Assembly (NCBI GenBank): GCA_045635745.1
Contig: JAZTWG010000026.1
Location: forward strand, 1-48,132
Direction of reading: 5' to 3'
Origin: SIG78 sp045635745
GTDB taxonomy: Bacteria > Verrucomicrobiota > Lentisphaeria > Victivallales > Victivallaceae
DNA: 48,132 nt
This document shows positions 1-7,852 of this stretch, piece after piece. The position numbers and the translations under genes are program-made. A model generated the notes under the pieces. The model worked only from the letters and a program-made list of their open reading frames with translations. It was not told the origin of the DNA and made no database searches. Every line of letters begins with the position of its first letter. Position 1 is the stretch's first letter.

Positions 1-62
1 AGGGCAAAGAGAAGCCCGGCAAAGAAACAACCTCTGCCGGACTCTTTCGGGTAATCTTGCAT
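1..62 (-). CDS. N-terminus of an unidentified protein, cut by the left edge
   Basis: An ATG at 62 follows a strong ribosome binding site (AGGAGG read on the minus strand at 72-67). The first 20 codons read MQDYPKESGRGCFFAGLLFA, a short polar stretch followed by a hydrophobic run that could begin a membrane anchor or signal sequence. The rest lies outside the window, so no function can be given. The start region is unusual: the start codon and the end of the Shine-Dalgarno lie in one arm of a perfect 10-bp inverted repeat (59-68 with 111-120). Confidence 0.6.
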   Translation of the reverse strand, partial: MQDYPKESGRGCFFAGLLFA

Positions 63-120
63 AATACCTCCTTTGGATTTGTGTTTACTGAACGGAACTA
101 TTCCGTCCGGGGTATTATGC
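59..120 (-). promoter_or_regulatory. Inverted repeat masking a start codon
   Basis: Arms at 59-68 and 111-120 are perfect 10-bp complements. Read on the minus strand, the downstream arm GGTATTATGC contains the last two bases of the Shine-Dalgarno and the ATG at 62. Between them lies a second perfect repeat (92-97 with 101-106, 3-nt loop). If transcription starts upstream of 120, the leader could fold and hide the start codon. Alternatively the upstream arm (CATAAT) is simply the -10 box and the symmetry is a coincidence or a protein-binding site. Confidence 0.4.
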
Positions 121-151
121 CTGTAAAGTGGGCTGAATTAAGTAAAAAAAT

Positions 152-183
152 GCCTCTATCGGTACGATTATACCAATAGAGGC
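152..183 (-). terminator. Rho-independent terminator after tRNA-Leu
   Basis: An 8-bp stem (152-159 with 176-183) continues past one mismatch into a 4-bp stem (161-164 with 171-174). On the minus strand the hairpin is followed by a run of T, so it would end the tRNA-Leu transcript. T residues also follow on the plus strand, so it may work both ways. Confidence 0.7.
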
Positions 184-312
184 TTTTCAGAAGTCATTTA
201 TCAAGTGGCAGTTTTGAGGTGAAACACCTTGTGGCAAGTTTGTGGCAAAATCAGCACTTTTCCAGTTGAAAAGTTGAGTAAAATAGAGTAATTTAGTGAA
301 AGTAAAAAAAAG

Positions 313-398
313 TGGTACCAGGGACGGGACTCGAACCCGCACACCGTATAAGTGACTGATTTTAAGTCAGTTGCGTCTGCCTATTCCGCCACCCTGGC
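313..398 (-). tRNA. tRNA-Leu(UAA)
   Basis: The 86-nt minus-strand sequence has a 7-bp acceptor stem (GCCAGGG with CCCTGGT, G-U at the end), a D arm, an anticodon stem ACTGA/TCAGT around the loop CTTAAAA (anticodon TAA), a long variable arm with CAC/GTG pairing as in class II tRNAs, a T arm with GTTCGAGTC, an A discriminator and an encoded CCA at 315-313. It lies downstream of tsaB on the same strand and ahead of a terminator at 152-183. Confidence 0.95.
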
Positions 399-429
399 AT
401 CATCTTTTATATTTTTCAATCAACTCCAT

Positions 430-475
430 GCCCGGATTTTAAGTCCGTTGCGTCTGCCTATTCCGCCATCCGGGC
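430..475 (-). pseudogene. Internally deleted tRNA-Leu remnant
   Basis: The minus strand reads a second tRNA-Leu 5' half: acceptor GCCCGGA, then a D arm identical to the intact tRNA-Leu at 313-398, then an anticodon arm CGGA-CTTAAAA-TCCG with the same UAA anticodon. The sequence then jumps directly to GGGC plus an A, so TCCGGGC can still pair with the 5' acceptor GCCCGGA. The variable arm, T arm and CCA are missing. The simplest reading is a deletion between two TCCG copies, one in the anticodon stem and one in the 3' acceptor strand. It is too short to be a working tRNA. Confidence 0.75.
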
Positions 476-497
476 GTACCATATTTTTTTCTTTTTT

Positions 498-1178
498 TCA
501 GTTGATCGGCTTGGTGAATACTGCCGGTCTTATGTATATCAGATCTCGCAGATTATTGTCGAACTCTTTGGCTGATTTCAGCAGACTCGACAGATCAAAG
601 TCATCCACTGCTTTCAGCTCTTTTATCGCTGTTTCCGGCAATATGGCTTTGATCGCTTCCGCTTCATGGCTTTGTCCGCAGATGAGATCAAACTTGTTTT
701 CGGCAAAAAACTTTTCTGCCTGTTCCTTATTCAGCACCATGCCATCGGAACAACCTTCATCCACATTTTTTTTGCGCTCTACACAATATACAAGCACTTC
801 GTGATTTCTGCCATCAAAAAGTACTGCTGTTTTTGAATTTTCTTGCAAATTTTTTCCGGCAGTCATACTTATTGCTATTGCAGTGGGCACTCCGCGGGTC
901 TTTACCCTATCGTCGCCGTGAGTCAGACCTGCTACCAATGCCGCCGCCAGACGCATACCGGTAAAACTGCCCGGGCCGATCCCAACACTCCAGAATTTTA
1001 TATCGCCCAATGTGCCGCCGCAGTTGGCGATCTCTCCGGCAGCAAACTCTGCCAGATGAGCCGACTCCCGCCGTTTCATGGGCAGTATACCATTACGCAA
1101 GACTTTGCCGGAAGCATCGGCTATGCACATTCTTGCGGCGTTACCGGAGAGGTCTATTGCTGCTTGAAATTCTGCCAT
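498..1178 (-). CDS. tsaB: TsaB, tRNA t6A modification protein
   Basis: This 226-residue protein belongs to the TsaB/YeaZ family, the non-catalytic ASKHA-fold partner of TsaD in the cytoplasmic complex that makes threonylcarbamoyladenosine at position 37 of ANN-decoding tRNAs. The family signature GPGSFTGMR is at residues 68-76, after an actin-like N-terminus (AAIDLSGNAARMCIADASG). Length is normal. It follows lysA by 13 nt on the same strand and probably shares its transcript, which would then run towards the tRNA-Leu genes. The start ATG has only a weak ribosome binding site, which suits coupling to lysA. tsaD and tsaC are not in the window. Confidence 0.92.
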   Translation of the reverse strand: MAEFQAAIDLSGNAARMCIADASGKVLRNGILPMKRRESAHLAEFAAGEIANCGGTLGDIKFWSVGIGPGSFTGMRLAAALVAGLTHGDDRVKTRGVPTAIAISMTAGKNLQENSKTAVLFDGRNHEVLVYCVERKKNVDEGCSDGMVLNKEQAEKFFAENKFDLICGQSHEAEAIKAILPETAIKELKAVDDFDLSSLLKSAKEFDNNLRDLIYIRPAVFTKPIN

Positions 1179-1191
1179 CGTGTAAAATCTC

Positions 1192-2412
1192 TTACATTTG
1201 TATATTATCGTTCAAAAGCTCGGCTACCAGTTCGGTATTGTTTTTACGTTTTCTCGTCAAAACCGCCTTGCCATTACTCACCACCACTTCGCCGGGCATG
1301 CTGCGCAGATTGTAAATGCCGCCCATGCTGTAACAATAAGCTCCGGCATTATAAATAGCCAGCACATCGTATTCGCGGATTTCGGGCAGCTCGCGCTGTT
1401 CGGCAAAACGGTCGCCGGTTTCGCAGATATTGCCGCATACATCGTAAACTTTCTTTTTCCCGGCGGGATTGGAAAGGTTTTCGATTCGGTGATAAGCTCC
1501 GTAAAAGACCGGCCGGATCAGTTGCGGGAACCCCGCATCGCAGCCGGCAATGGTACGGGTACGATTGAACTTGAGCGTATTTACAGTTGTGAGCATGGCA
1601 CCGGCTTCGGCAACGATATATTTGCCCGGCTCGAATTTCATTTCAAGCTCTTTGCCGTATTTTTTGCAGAAATCAGCGAACAACGCGCAAATTTCCTTAC
1701 CCATTGCCGCATAATCCACGCGAACTTCATCGGGCTTGTACGGCACTTTGAAACCGCCGCCGAAATCCATAAATTCCAATTCAGGGAAACGTTCCGGCGT
1801 GGCCAGCCCCATCAGGTTTTTCATGCTCTGGAAAACCGATTCAGTATGCTGCAGACCGCTGCCGGTATGTTCGTGCAGACCTACGATCTTGAGATCGTAT
1901 TTTTTGGCAATCGCCACAACTTTATCGACATCCTGCATTAAAATACCGAATTTGGCCAGATCGCCCCCGGTGGCTGTGGCAGCATTTTCGCCATCGACCA
2001 CATCGGGATTGAATCTTACGCAGACCCGGCTGCCGGGATAAGCTTTGCCGTATTTTTCCAGACGGGAAGTGCTGCCGATATTGAACAGCACGCCAAGGCT
2101 CTGGACTTCATCGACTTCTTCATCTTTGAGGTTGTTGGCGGTAAAAATGATCTTTTTGCGGTCAAATCCCAACGCTAAAGCCAGATGTATTTCGCCGGGG
2201 CTTACAGTATCAAGCCCCGCACCGGCATCGCGCAACGCTTTCAAAAGCGCAATATTGTAGTTGGCTTTGAGCGCATAATGCACCTGCAGTTTATCATAAG
2301 GAATAAACTTGTAAAGCGACTGATAGTTTGCCACTACATGGTCGGCATCGTACACATACAGCGGAGTTCCGTAAAGCTTGGCAAGTTCAAACAGCTGAGA
2401 TTGTTCTACCAT
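1192..2412 (-). CDS. lysA: Diaminopimelate decarboxylase
   Basis: The 406-residue protein is a fold-type III PLP decarboxylase that converts meso-diaminopimelate to lysine, the last lysine-pathway step. The PLP lysine is K49 in HYALKANYN. Further family motifs are HEHTGSG, the phosphate-binding glycine loop in FMDFGGGF, EPGKYIVAEAG, and the CGNICETGD segment with the second-subunit catalytic cysteine. The specificity motif CExxD favours LysA over arginine or ornithine decarboxylases, although a carboxynorspermidine decarboxylase cannot be wholly excluded. It sits 14 nt after the cupin gene and 13 nt before tsaB, forming a three-gene minus-strand operon. Confidence 0.92.
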   Translation of the reverse strand: MVEQSQLFELAKLYGTPLYVYDADHVVANYQSLYKFIPYDKLQVHYALKANYNIALLKALRDAGAGLDTVSPGEIHLALALGFDRKKIIFTANNLKDEEVDEVQSLGVLFNIGSTSRLEKYGKAYPGSRVCVRFNPDVVDGENAATATGGDLAKFGILMQDVDKVVAIAKKYDLKIVGLHEHTGSGLQHTESVFQSMKNLMGLATPERFPELEFMDFGGGFKVPYKPDEVRVDYAAMGKEICALFADFCKKYGKELEMKFEPGKYIVAEAGAMLTTVNTLKFNRTRTIAGCDAGFPQLIRPVFYGAYHRIENLSNPAGKKKVYDVCGNICETGDRFAEQRELPEIREYDVLAIYNAGAYCYSMGGIYNLRSMPGEVVVSNGKAVLTRKRKNNTELVAELLNDNIQM

Positions 2413-2426
2413 ATTTCTATCCTGAA

Positions 2427-2783
2427 TTACTTGGCAAATGGCACGATTACAGCCACCATACGGAGCGGTTCGTCGCCGATATTTTTTACAGAATGACCGG
2501 CACCGTTACCGGTCAGAATGCTGTCGCCGACAGCGACTTCTTTTTCCACTCCGTTATCGTCGATGAGAGCTTTGCCGGCAAGCACAATAAAAATCTCTTC
2601 TTCATTTTCATGAGTGTGAAAACCGATACTTGCTCCGGGTTCCAGCTCCAGCTGCGCGCACAATCTGGTGGGAGACATCAACTCATTGGCTTCATCAAAA
2701 TAATGGGTGATCTTCACGGATTTATCGCCGCCGCGCATATTTTCGCGGACTTCGTTTTTGTAATCGCCGGATGTATGGATCAT
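2427..2783 (-). CDS. Small single-domain cupin protein
   Basis: This 118-residue protein is one cupin_2 barrel. The first motif supplies metal ligands in GFHTHENEEE and the second supplies a histidine in GNGAGHS, so a bound divalent metal is likely. It has no signal peptide and no added domain, so the substrate is unknown; such proteins include sugar isomerases, dioxygenases and small-molecule sensors. The start is supported by AGGAG 9 nt upstream. It heads the cupin-lysA-tsaB operon and is divergent from the oxidoreductase gene at 2975. Confidence 0.85.
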   Translation of the reverse strand: MIHTSGDYKNEVRENMRGGDKSVKITHYFDEANELMSPTRLCAQLELEPGASIGFHTHENEEEIFIVLAGKALIDDNGVEKEVAVGDSILTGNGAGHSVKNIGDEPLRMVAVIVPFAK

Positions 2784-2974
2784 AAAAAATAACTCCTGAA
2801 ATTTGTTTGTATTCTCTGTTAATATACACCTTCAGGCAATATTTACCACAAAAAAAGCATTTTTTCCAAGCAGTTTTAGTAAAAAGAACAGTTTCAGGAA
2901 TTGCAAAGTAAGATAAATTGCGCTACATTAAGTGTGAGAGTATTTTAACCAACCAATTAAGAAAGGTTTTTGTT

Positions 2975-4045
2975 ATGGAAAAAGTCAAATACGGTCTGAT
3001 CGGTTTCGGCGGCATTGCCGAAAATCGTATTGCCAAGGAAGGTTTTGCCTGCGACAAGTCCCGTTTTACCGAGCTGGACAATGCCGTTCTCGTCGGTGTG
3101 ACCGATGTGAACCCCGCCCGTAAAGCCGCAGCTGAAGCATTGAATCTCAAGTGGTACAACTCCAGCGAAGAAATGATCGCGGATCCGGAATTGGATGCCA
3201 TCTATGTGGCTACCAACAACGCCACCCATGCAAAACTGGCGATCGCCGCACTCAAGGCCGGCAAACATGTTATCACCGAAAAGCCTATGGCCACCAGCAT
3301 TGCCGATGCAAAAAAGATGGTCGAAACTGCAAAAAAGATGAAGCTTTCGCTTTCGGTTGACCACATGATGACCAACAACATCTACAACATCAAGGCGCGC
3401 AAAGTCGTTGCTTCCGGTGCGTTGGGCGATGTGAACGATGCCTGCTTCCACATGGAATTTGCTTTCGGTTACGATCCGGCCGAAGCCGCCTCCTGGCGCT
3501 GCAGCAATATCAAAGAAATGGGTGGTCCTATCGGCGATGTAGCCAGCCATTGCTTCTATGTAGCTGAATACATCTTCAACTCTACCGTGGAATGGGTTGC
3601 GGCTGCTTACCTGCCCAAACTTATGGACATCAAGGCTGAAGACGGCGCCTACATCAAATTCGGCATGGCCAACGGAATCGTGGCCTCCGCCAAAGTTGCG
3701 TTCAGCGAAATGCGCGGCGGGCTGGCCGGCACTCTGACCAACCTCGGTTATGAAATCTACGGCAATCAGGCTGTTCTCCGCGGTTTCGGTACCATGTTCC
3801 AGCTTTCCGGTTACGAAGATGAACCCATCAAGATGCGTCTGGAAATGGACAATGGCAAGACCCAGAAGAAACTGGCTCCCGGCAAAGTGCAGAACATCTA
3901 TCAGGCACTTATCACCAAGCATGCCAAGAGTGTGCTCACCAAGCGCCCGTTGAACGCTGTTGACGGTCTGCGCAACCTGGAACTTTGCGATGCAGCCCAC
4001 AAATCGGCCCGCAGCAATGGCAAAAAGATCTCCATTGTGAAGTAA
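2975..4045 (+). CDS. Gfo/Idh/MocA-family oxidoreductase
   Basis: This 356-residue protein is an NAD(P)-dependent dehydrogenase of the Gfo/Idh/MocA family, which oxidises or reduces sugars, inositols and amino-sugar derivatives. The N-terminal Rossmann motif is GFGGIA (residues 10-15), and the conserved EKP is at 102-104. I chose ATG 2975 over an upstream in-frame TTG at 2918 because GAAAGG lies just before it and the Rossmann strand begins directly after. It converges on a GH130 gene and shares a terminator with it, so a joint role in sugar metabolism is possible but not shown. The substrate cannot be read from sequence. Confidence 0.88.
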   Translation: MEKVKYGLIGFGGIAENRIAKEGFACDKSRFTELDNAVLVGVTDVNPARKAAAEALNLKWYNSSEEMIADPELDAIYVATNNATHAKLAIAALKAGKHVITEKPMATSIADAKKMVETAKKMKLSLSVDHMMTNNIYNIKARKVVASGALGDVNDACFHMEFAFGYDPAEAASWRCSNIKEMGGPIGDVASHCFYVAEYIFNSTVEWVAAAYLPKLMDIKAEDGAYIKFGMANGIVASAKVAFSEMRGGLAGTLTNLGYEIYGNQAVLRGFGTMFQLSGYEDEPIKMRLEMDNGKTQKKLAPGKVQNIYQALITKHAKSVLTKRPLNAVDGLRNLELCDAAHKSARSNGKKISIVK

Positions 4046-4065
4046 AAGTTTCTGAATAAAAAAAA

Positions 4066-4099
4066 GGTGTTGCAAAACCTCAAACAGTTTTGCAACACC
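4066..4099 (+). terminator. Bidirectional terminator, TTGCAA-core hairpin
   Basis: A perfect 13-bp stem (4066-4078 with 4087-4099) with an 8-nt loop is followed by A and a T run, and A residues precede it. It separates the convergent oxidoreductase and GH130 genes. The right arm and tail, TTTTGCAACACCATTTTT, recur exactly at 40597-40614. Confidence 0.85.
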
Positions 4100-4191
4100 A
4101 TTTTTTTTACCCAAAATCCGTACCTGATAAGGGAGATTTGACCGGACACAGACAGTTTTGCAGCTCTCCATGTCCACTTTAAGCAACAAGC

Positions 4192-5280
4192 TTATTCGCG
4201 ATCCCACTCTTCGAGAATCCAGGGCACCATGGCGTATTTTGCCATGCGTCTGCAGGGGGTCATTACCTGCCAGAGTTCTTCGAGCGTAGTAAATGCCAAA
4301 TTGGTATTGTAATCCCCGGCACCATAGTAAATGCGCAAGGTATTGTTGTCATCTTCCAGCACTGCGCCACAGGGGAATACGGTAAATTCCACCCATTGTT
4401 TTTCCAGATTGCCGGTTTCGTAGGGAGCTTCGGCAACCAGCAGCGGTTCTTTGGTGATAGCAATAAGTTCGGTGGGGTCTTCCAGACTGAAAAGCGCGGC
4501 ACCGGCGGTGTAGCGTTTATACCACTTTCTACCGTTCGGGAACGTTACCGTATGGGCCGGGTTTTCGTCCACCGCGTGGAAAATCAGCAGCCAGCCGCGA
4601 TCGGTCTTGACCAGCGGTGCGCCGCCGCCGATTTTGGCCGTTGCCCATGGCACATCCTCGCACCCCAGCAGCAGTTCAGAATCGCCCCAATAGCGCAAAT
4701 CGGGAGATTTGCTGTACCAGATATGGAACGGATCTTTCCATTGATTGGAGGGCCGTTCCAAACGCATGTAAAGCCCATCCGGAGTCTTTTCCGGGCAAAG
4801 GATCATATTGCGCTGCTGCGGAACCCCCACGCAAATCGCATCAAAGTCCACACCTTCGCCGCGCCATTTGGCGATACCGGGGCGTTCGCTGTGCTGGTTT
4901 TCAAAACAGAAGCTCAAATACAAACCATCTTCCAGCACCGTCAACCGCGAATCCACCACCCACGGCAGAATCTTGCCTTTGTAATGAACACGGATGATCT
5001 CCGGATACATGGTAAAATTGATCCCGTCATCGCTGACGCCCAAGCCGGTTCCCAGATAAAGCATATCGTGTTCACCGGGTTTCTTATTGGGTCGGCGGCA
5101 ATCAATTCGCGGCGCAATAAAATATTTGCCCTGATAGCGTGCCACCCCGGCATTAAAAACCAATGTAGCCGGATAAGGCACATCGGCATCGGTCAATATC
5201 GGATTGTTTTCGTAACGGCGGATGATGTGACTGGTATGCAGTTCATCCGGAAAAACTTTGTCTTTGAACGGGTTCACCAT
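4192..5280 (-). CDS. GH130-family glycoside phosphorylase or mannosidase
   Basis: This 362-residue protein is a five-bladed propeller enzyme of family GH130, whose members phosphorolyse or hydrolyse beta-mannosides. Recognisable segments are RRYENNPIL near the N-terminus, FNAGVARYQGKYFIA, DSRLTVLEDGLY with the likely general-acid aspartate, RNMILCPEK and MRLERP. There is no signal peptide, so it acts in the cytoplasm. It resembles the GH130 protein at 19288-20271, but that copy has DPRLT where this has DSRLT. The start is supported by AAGGA 7 nt upstream. Whether it is a phosphorylase or a hydrolase cannot be settled by reading alone. Confidence 0.85.
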   Translation of the reverse strand: MVNPFKDKVFPDELHTSHIIRRYENNPILTDADVPYPATLVFNAGVARYQGKYFIAPRIDCRRPNKKPGEHDMLYLGTGLGVSDDGINFTMYPEIIRVHYKGKILPWVVDSRLTVLEDGLYLSFCFENQHSERPGIAKWRGEGVDFDAICVGVPQQRNMILCPEKTPDGLYMRLERPSNQWKDPFHIWYSKSPDLRYWGDSELLLGCEDVPWATAKIGGGAPLVKTDRGWLLIFHAVDENPAHTVTFPNGRKWYKRYTAGAALFSLEDPTELIAITKEPLLVAEAPYETGNLEKQWVEFTVFPCGAVLEDDNNTLRIYYGAGDYNTNLAFTTLEELWQVMTPCRRMAKYAMVPWILEEWDRE

Positions 5281-5397
5281 TGTTTTTTCCTTACTTTAAA
5301 GATTTTACGGTGTGGTTATTAAGAAAACATTGCAAATTGATTTTAGCAAATTTTTCCGCATCTTTTCTAACCGGCCATCCGAAACAAAACTATTTTC

Positions 5398-5439
5398 AAC
5401 ACAGTTATACCAACACAGTTATACCAACACAGTTTGCAA
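5398..5439 (+). repeat. 14-bp tandem repeat, likely operator
   Basis: The unit AACACAGTTATACC occurs twice head to tail (5398-5411, 5412-5425), and a third partial copy, AACACAGTTT, begins at 5426. The third copy runs into the -35 box of the regulator gene at 5486. The spacing of about 1.3 helical turns and the position suggest a binding site for that regulator or its partner. Confidence 0.6.
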
Positions 5440-5462
5440 TATGGCACTTCCGGGAGTATATT
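5434..5462 (+). promoter_or_regulatory. Promoter of the 5486 regulator
   Basis: A -35 box TTGCAA (5434-5439) and a -10 box TATATT (5457-5462) are separated by 17 bp. The predicted start near 5469 leaves a short leader holding GGGAG before the ATG at 5486. The -35 box overlaps the third copy of the tandem repeat. Confidence 0.5.
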
Positions 5463-5485
5463 AAACCGGCATCACGGGAGTTTAT

Positions 5486-6562
5486 ATGCACAACAAAAAT
5501 AAAAATCAGCAACTCAAAGCTCAGGCTGTAAATTATATCAGAGAGATCATCAATATAACCGCCCCCGGGCATCGGATTCCGGGAATACGGCAGTTGATGA
5601 GCAACAGCCGTATCGGCAGAATACGGCTGGAAAAAGCATTGCAGGAATTTGTCCGTTCCGGCACGCTTGAGATCCGCCCGCAAAGCGGTTGTTACCGCAG
5701 CATAAAAACTCCGGCTCCGGCTCCGCTGGTATTCATTCACTTTTCTCACCGGCCGATCGTGGAAAAAGCCAATATATTCAATGGCGGGGTATTGAAACAT
5801 CTGCGGGAAAAAGCTGCCGCAGCCGGTCAGACTCTGGAAGTTATCCATGCCGCCGGGTTGAGCACCGAAGAACTGTGCAGCGTGCTGAAGAATCTCCGAA
5901 CCAGTCAGGCATTTATTCTGAGCGCATATTCAGCCGATACGGTCAACCATCTGCGCGAGTATGTACCTTATACGGTATCTATAAATCCCCGTTATCAAGA
6001 AACTGCCGGCAGCGAACTGCGGGATTCTCCGGATATGACTGCTATACAAATGGAATATTTGTTTAACCGCAATTATCGCAATATAGCTTATATACATAAT
6101 GCGGAGGAGCATCTGAACGCCCCGGTTCAGTTTATGCGTTTGTTTGATTATTACCGGATAATGGCGGAGCATGGTATAAAAGTCGAACCGGAATGGGTAT
6201 TTTCCGGCACTTGCAAACGGGAAGAATTTTTCCGTTTGATGCATCGCTTTATTTGCTGCAAACGTCCGGCAGATTCGGTAATAATCCCCGGCAGCAGCTT
6301 GAAAATGCTCTACGATTTTTGTGCGCTCAACGGTCTGCAGATCGGCAGAGACCTGCCGGTGATCTGCTGCGACAATGTGGAACCGGATCTTGTCCCCCAC
6401 GCTACAACCGTGACCAACAGTCCGCAGGAAATCGGCAAATTGGCATGGCAGGTAATGCAGGAAACACTGCAAGGCAGAATCGTCTGCACCACCACAAAAC
6501 TGAAAATCATTACCGGCGAAACCCTGCCCTATTTAACTCCCCAAAAAAAGCCCCGCAATTAG
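5486..6562 (+). CDS. GntR/LacI hybrid transcription regulator
   Basis: The 358-residue protein has an N-terminal GntR-type winged helix (about residues 7-72: HRIPGIRQLMSNS, a recognition helix, then RSGTLEIRPQSGCYR) and a C-terminal LacI-like periplasmic-binding-protein fold that would sense a sugar. The same layout is seen in the regulators at 35566 and 46532. A tandem repeat overlapping its -35 box suggests autoregulation. It is divergent from the GH130 gene at 4192-5280 with about 200 bp between, so that gene is the obvious target. Its stop codon lies in the loop of a terminator hairpin. Confidence 0.85.
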   Translation: MHNKNKNQQLKAQAVNYIREIINITAPGHRIPGIRQLMSNSRIGRIRLEKALQEFVRSGTLEIRPQSGCYRSIKTPAPAPLVFIHFSHRPIVEKANIFNGGVLKHLREKAAAAGQTLEVIHAAGLSTEELCSVLKNLRTSQAFILSAYSADTVNHLREYVPYTVSINPRYQETAGSELRDSPDMTAIQMEYLFNRNYRNIAYIHNAEEHLNAPVQFMRLFDYYRIMAEHGIKVEPEWVFSGTCKREEFFRLMHRFICCKRPADSVIIPGSSLKMLYDFCALNGLQIGRDLPVICCDNVEPDLVPHATTVTNSPQEIGKLAWQVMQETLQGRIVCTTTKLKIITGETLPYLTPQKKPRN

Positions 6563-6574
6563 ATTGCGGGGCTT
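6548..6574 (+). terminator. Bidirectional terminator overlapping a stop codon
   Basis: A 12-bp GC-rich stem (6548-6559 with 6563-6574) has a 3-nt loop that is exactly the TAG stop of the regulator gene. A residues precede it, so on the minus strand it has a T tail and can also end the LysM gene transcript. Confidence 0.75.
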
Positions 6575-6598
6575 TGAAAAACTTCAAAAAAGTCTTTT

Positions 6599-7702
6599 TT
6601 ACAGCATCGGGATCACCAGATAGGTGCCGCCCTTGATCTTGCCGTCAGCAGGGATCGCGGGGTTTAACCGCCGGAGCTCTTCCACCGAAACCATGACCTT
6701 GGTGCTGTAAGCTTCGATCGTGGTATCTTCGGGGACTTCAATAGACTCGGTACGGCTGCTGTCTGTTGCTGCAGTATTCGCTGTTTCAGTTGCCGCAGCC
6801 GCGGGAGCGGCAGCCGGAGCAGTTTCAGTTGCCGTGGCAGCCGGAGCGGCGGGAGCAGCAGTTTCAGTTGCCGGAGTTGCAGTATTCAACCCGATATTGG
6901 GATCAAGATCGTTGAGCGTGCTGTCGAGCGAACTATTGTCTGCAGCCGAAGTTGCCGCAGTACTGCTCTTGGCCGGAGCGGCGGCAGCTTTGCCCGGAAT
7001 GCGGAGCTTGTCGCCGATCTGCAAAACCTTGGTCAGAGCAATGTCATTTTCTTTGGCGATTGCAGCGGCAGTAACACCGTAGCGGCGGCCGATGCGGTCA
7101 AGCGAATCACCTGCTTTGACCACATAAACGCCATCGGCAGGCAGCTCGGCAACTTTTTTGGCACTCTTTTTCTTAGCGGTTTTAACCTTCGGGGCAACAG
7201 CGCGCTTTTTGGGCTGACGCTTGGCATCGTAAACCCCGCCTTCGGGGATATTGAGCACCTGACCGATACGGATGCGGTTCATTGCTTTACCGGAGAGATT
7301 GTTGCATGCAGCCAGATCACGGGTACGGACGCCGTGCTTGTACGCGATCAGCGAAAGGGTATCACCGCGCTTTACCGTGTAGGTAACAGTACCGCTCTGC
7401 ACCGGAGTTGCCACCGGAGCTGCTTCCGGCTCCTGGGCCGGATAAACCGGCTTGGCAGGCGGGGGCGGCAGCACCACAGCTTCGTTGGAGCCAGGGACCT
7501 GAGGCATTACAGCCGGAGTTTGGGCAGCTTCCGCAGGCGTATTTGCAGCGGCAGGGATCTCGGCAAATTCCGGACCGTTATTGTAAGTGTGCGGCCCCAG
7601 CAGTTTGGGCTGATGGCACCCACCGCCAGTAATCAGGGCGATTGCCAATACTGCGTGGGCAGTTGCCACGCTTGCGATAATTCCTACCATTTTCTTTTGC
7701 AC
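6599..7702 (-). CDS. Exported LysM-repeat protein
   Basis: This 367-residue protein has an N-terminal hydrophobic segment ending ITGGGC, possibly an atypical lipobox, then a Pro-rich linker and LysM peptidoglycan-binding modules: VTYTVKRGDTLSLIAYKHG, VYVVKAGDSLDRIGRRYG, and a weaker third at the extreme C-terminus (STKVMVSVEELRRLNP). A low-complexity Ala/Pro/Thr/Glu linker separates the second and third. I chose the GTG at 7702 because GGAGG lies 6 nt upstream; an upstream in-frame ATG at 7813 has no such site and would add a charged leader before the signal. It likely anchors to or organises the cell wall. Confidence 0.85.
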   Translation of the reverse strand: MQKKMVGIIASVATAHAVLAIALITGGGCHQPKLLGPHTYNNGPEFAEIPAAANTPAEAAQTPAVMPQVPGSNEAVVLPPPPAKPVYPAQEPEAAPVATPVQSGTVTYTVKRGDTLSLIAYKHGVRTRDLAACNNLSGKAMNRIRIGQVLNIPEGGVYDAKRQPKKRAVAPKVKTAKKKSAKKVAELPADGVYVVKAGDSLDRIGRRYGVTAAAIAKENDIALTKVLQIGDKLRIPGKAAAAPAKSSTAATSAADNSSLDSTLNDLDPNIGLNTATPATETAAPAAPAATATETAPAAAPAAAATETANTAATDSSRTESIEVPEDTTIEAYSTKVMVSVEELRRLNPAIPADGKIKGGTYLVIPML

Positions 7703-7852
7703 GCTGTACCTCCGGAAAAATTTTATGTTTATTTTAAAATTAAAAATTCGTTCTCTATATAAATTAGTACCGTTTCTGCAACTTGTAAAGTCCTGAAACT
7801 CTTTTTTATGCAAAAAACACGATTTTTTTTATTTTTAAGCGCCTTCAGCAGC

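Noticed and set aside
352..804. 150-codon plus-strand open frame starting inside the tRNA-Leu
   Set aside because: It overlaps tRNA-Leu and is antisense to tsaB, which has clear family motifs.
2957..4207. 416-codon minus-strand open frame
   Set aside because: It is antisense to the Gfo/Idh/MocA gene, whose Rossmann and EKP motifs identify the real frame.
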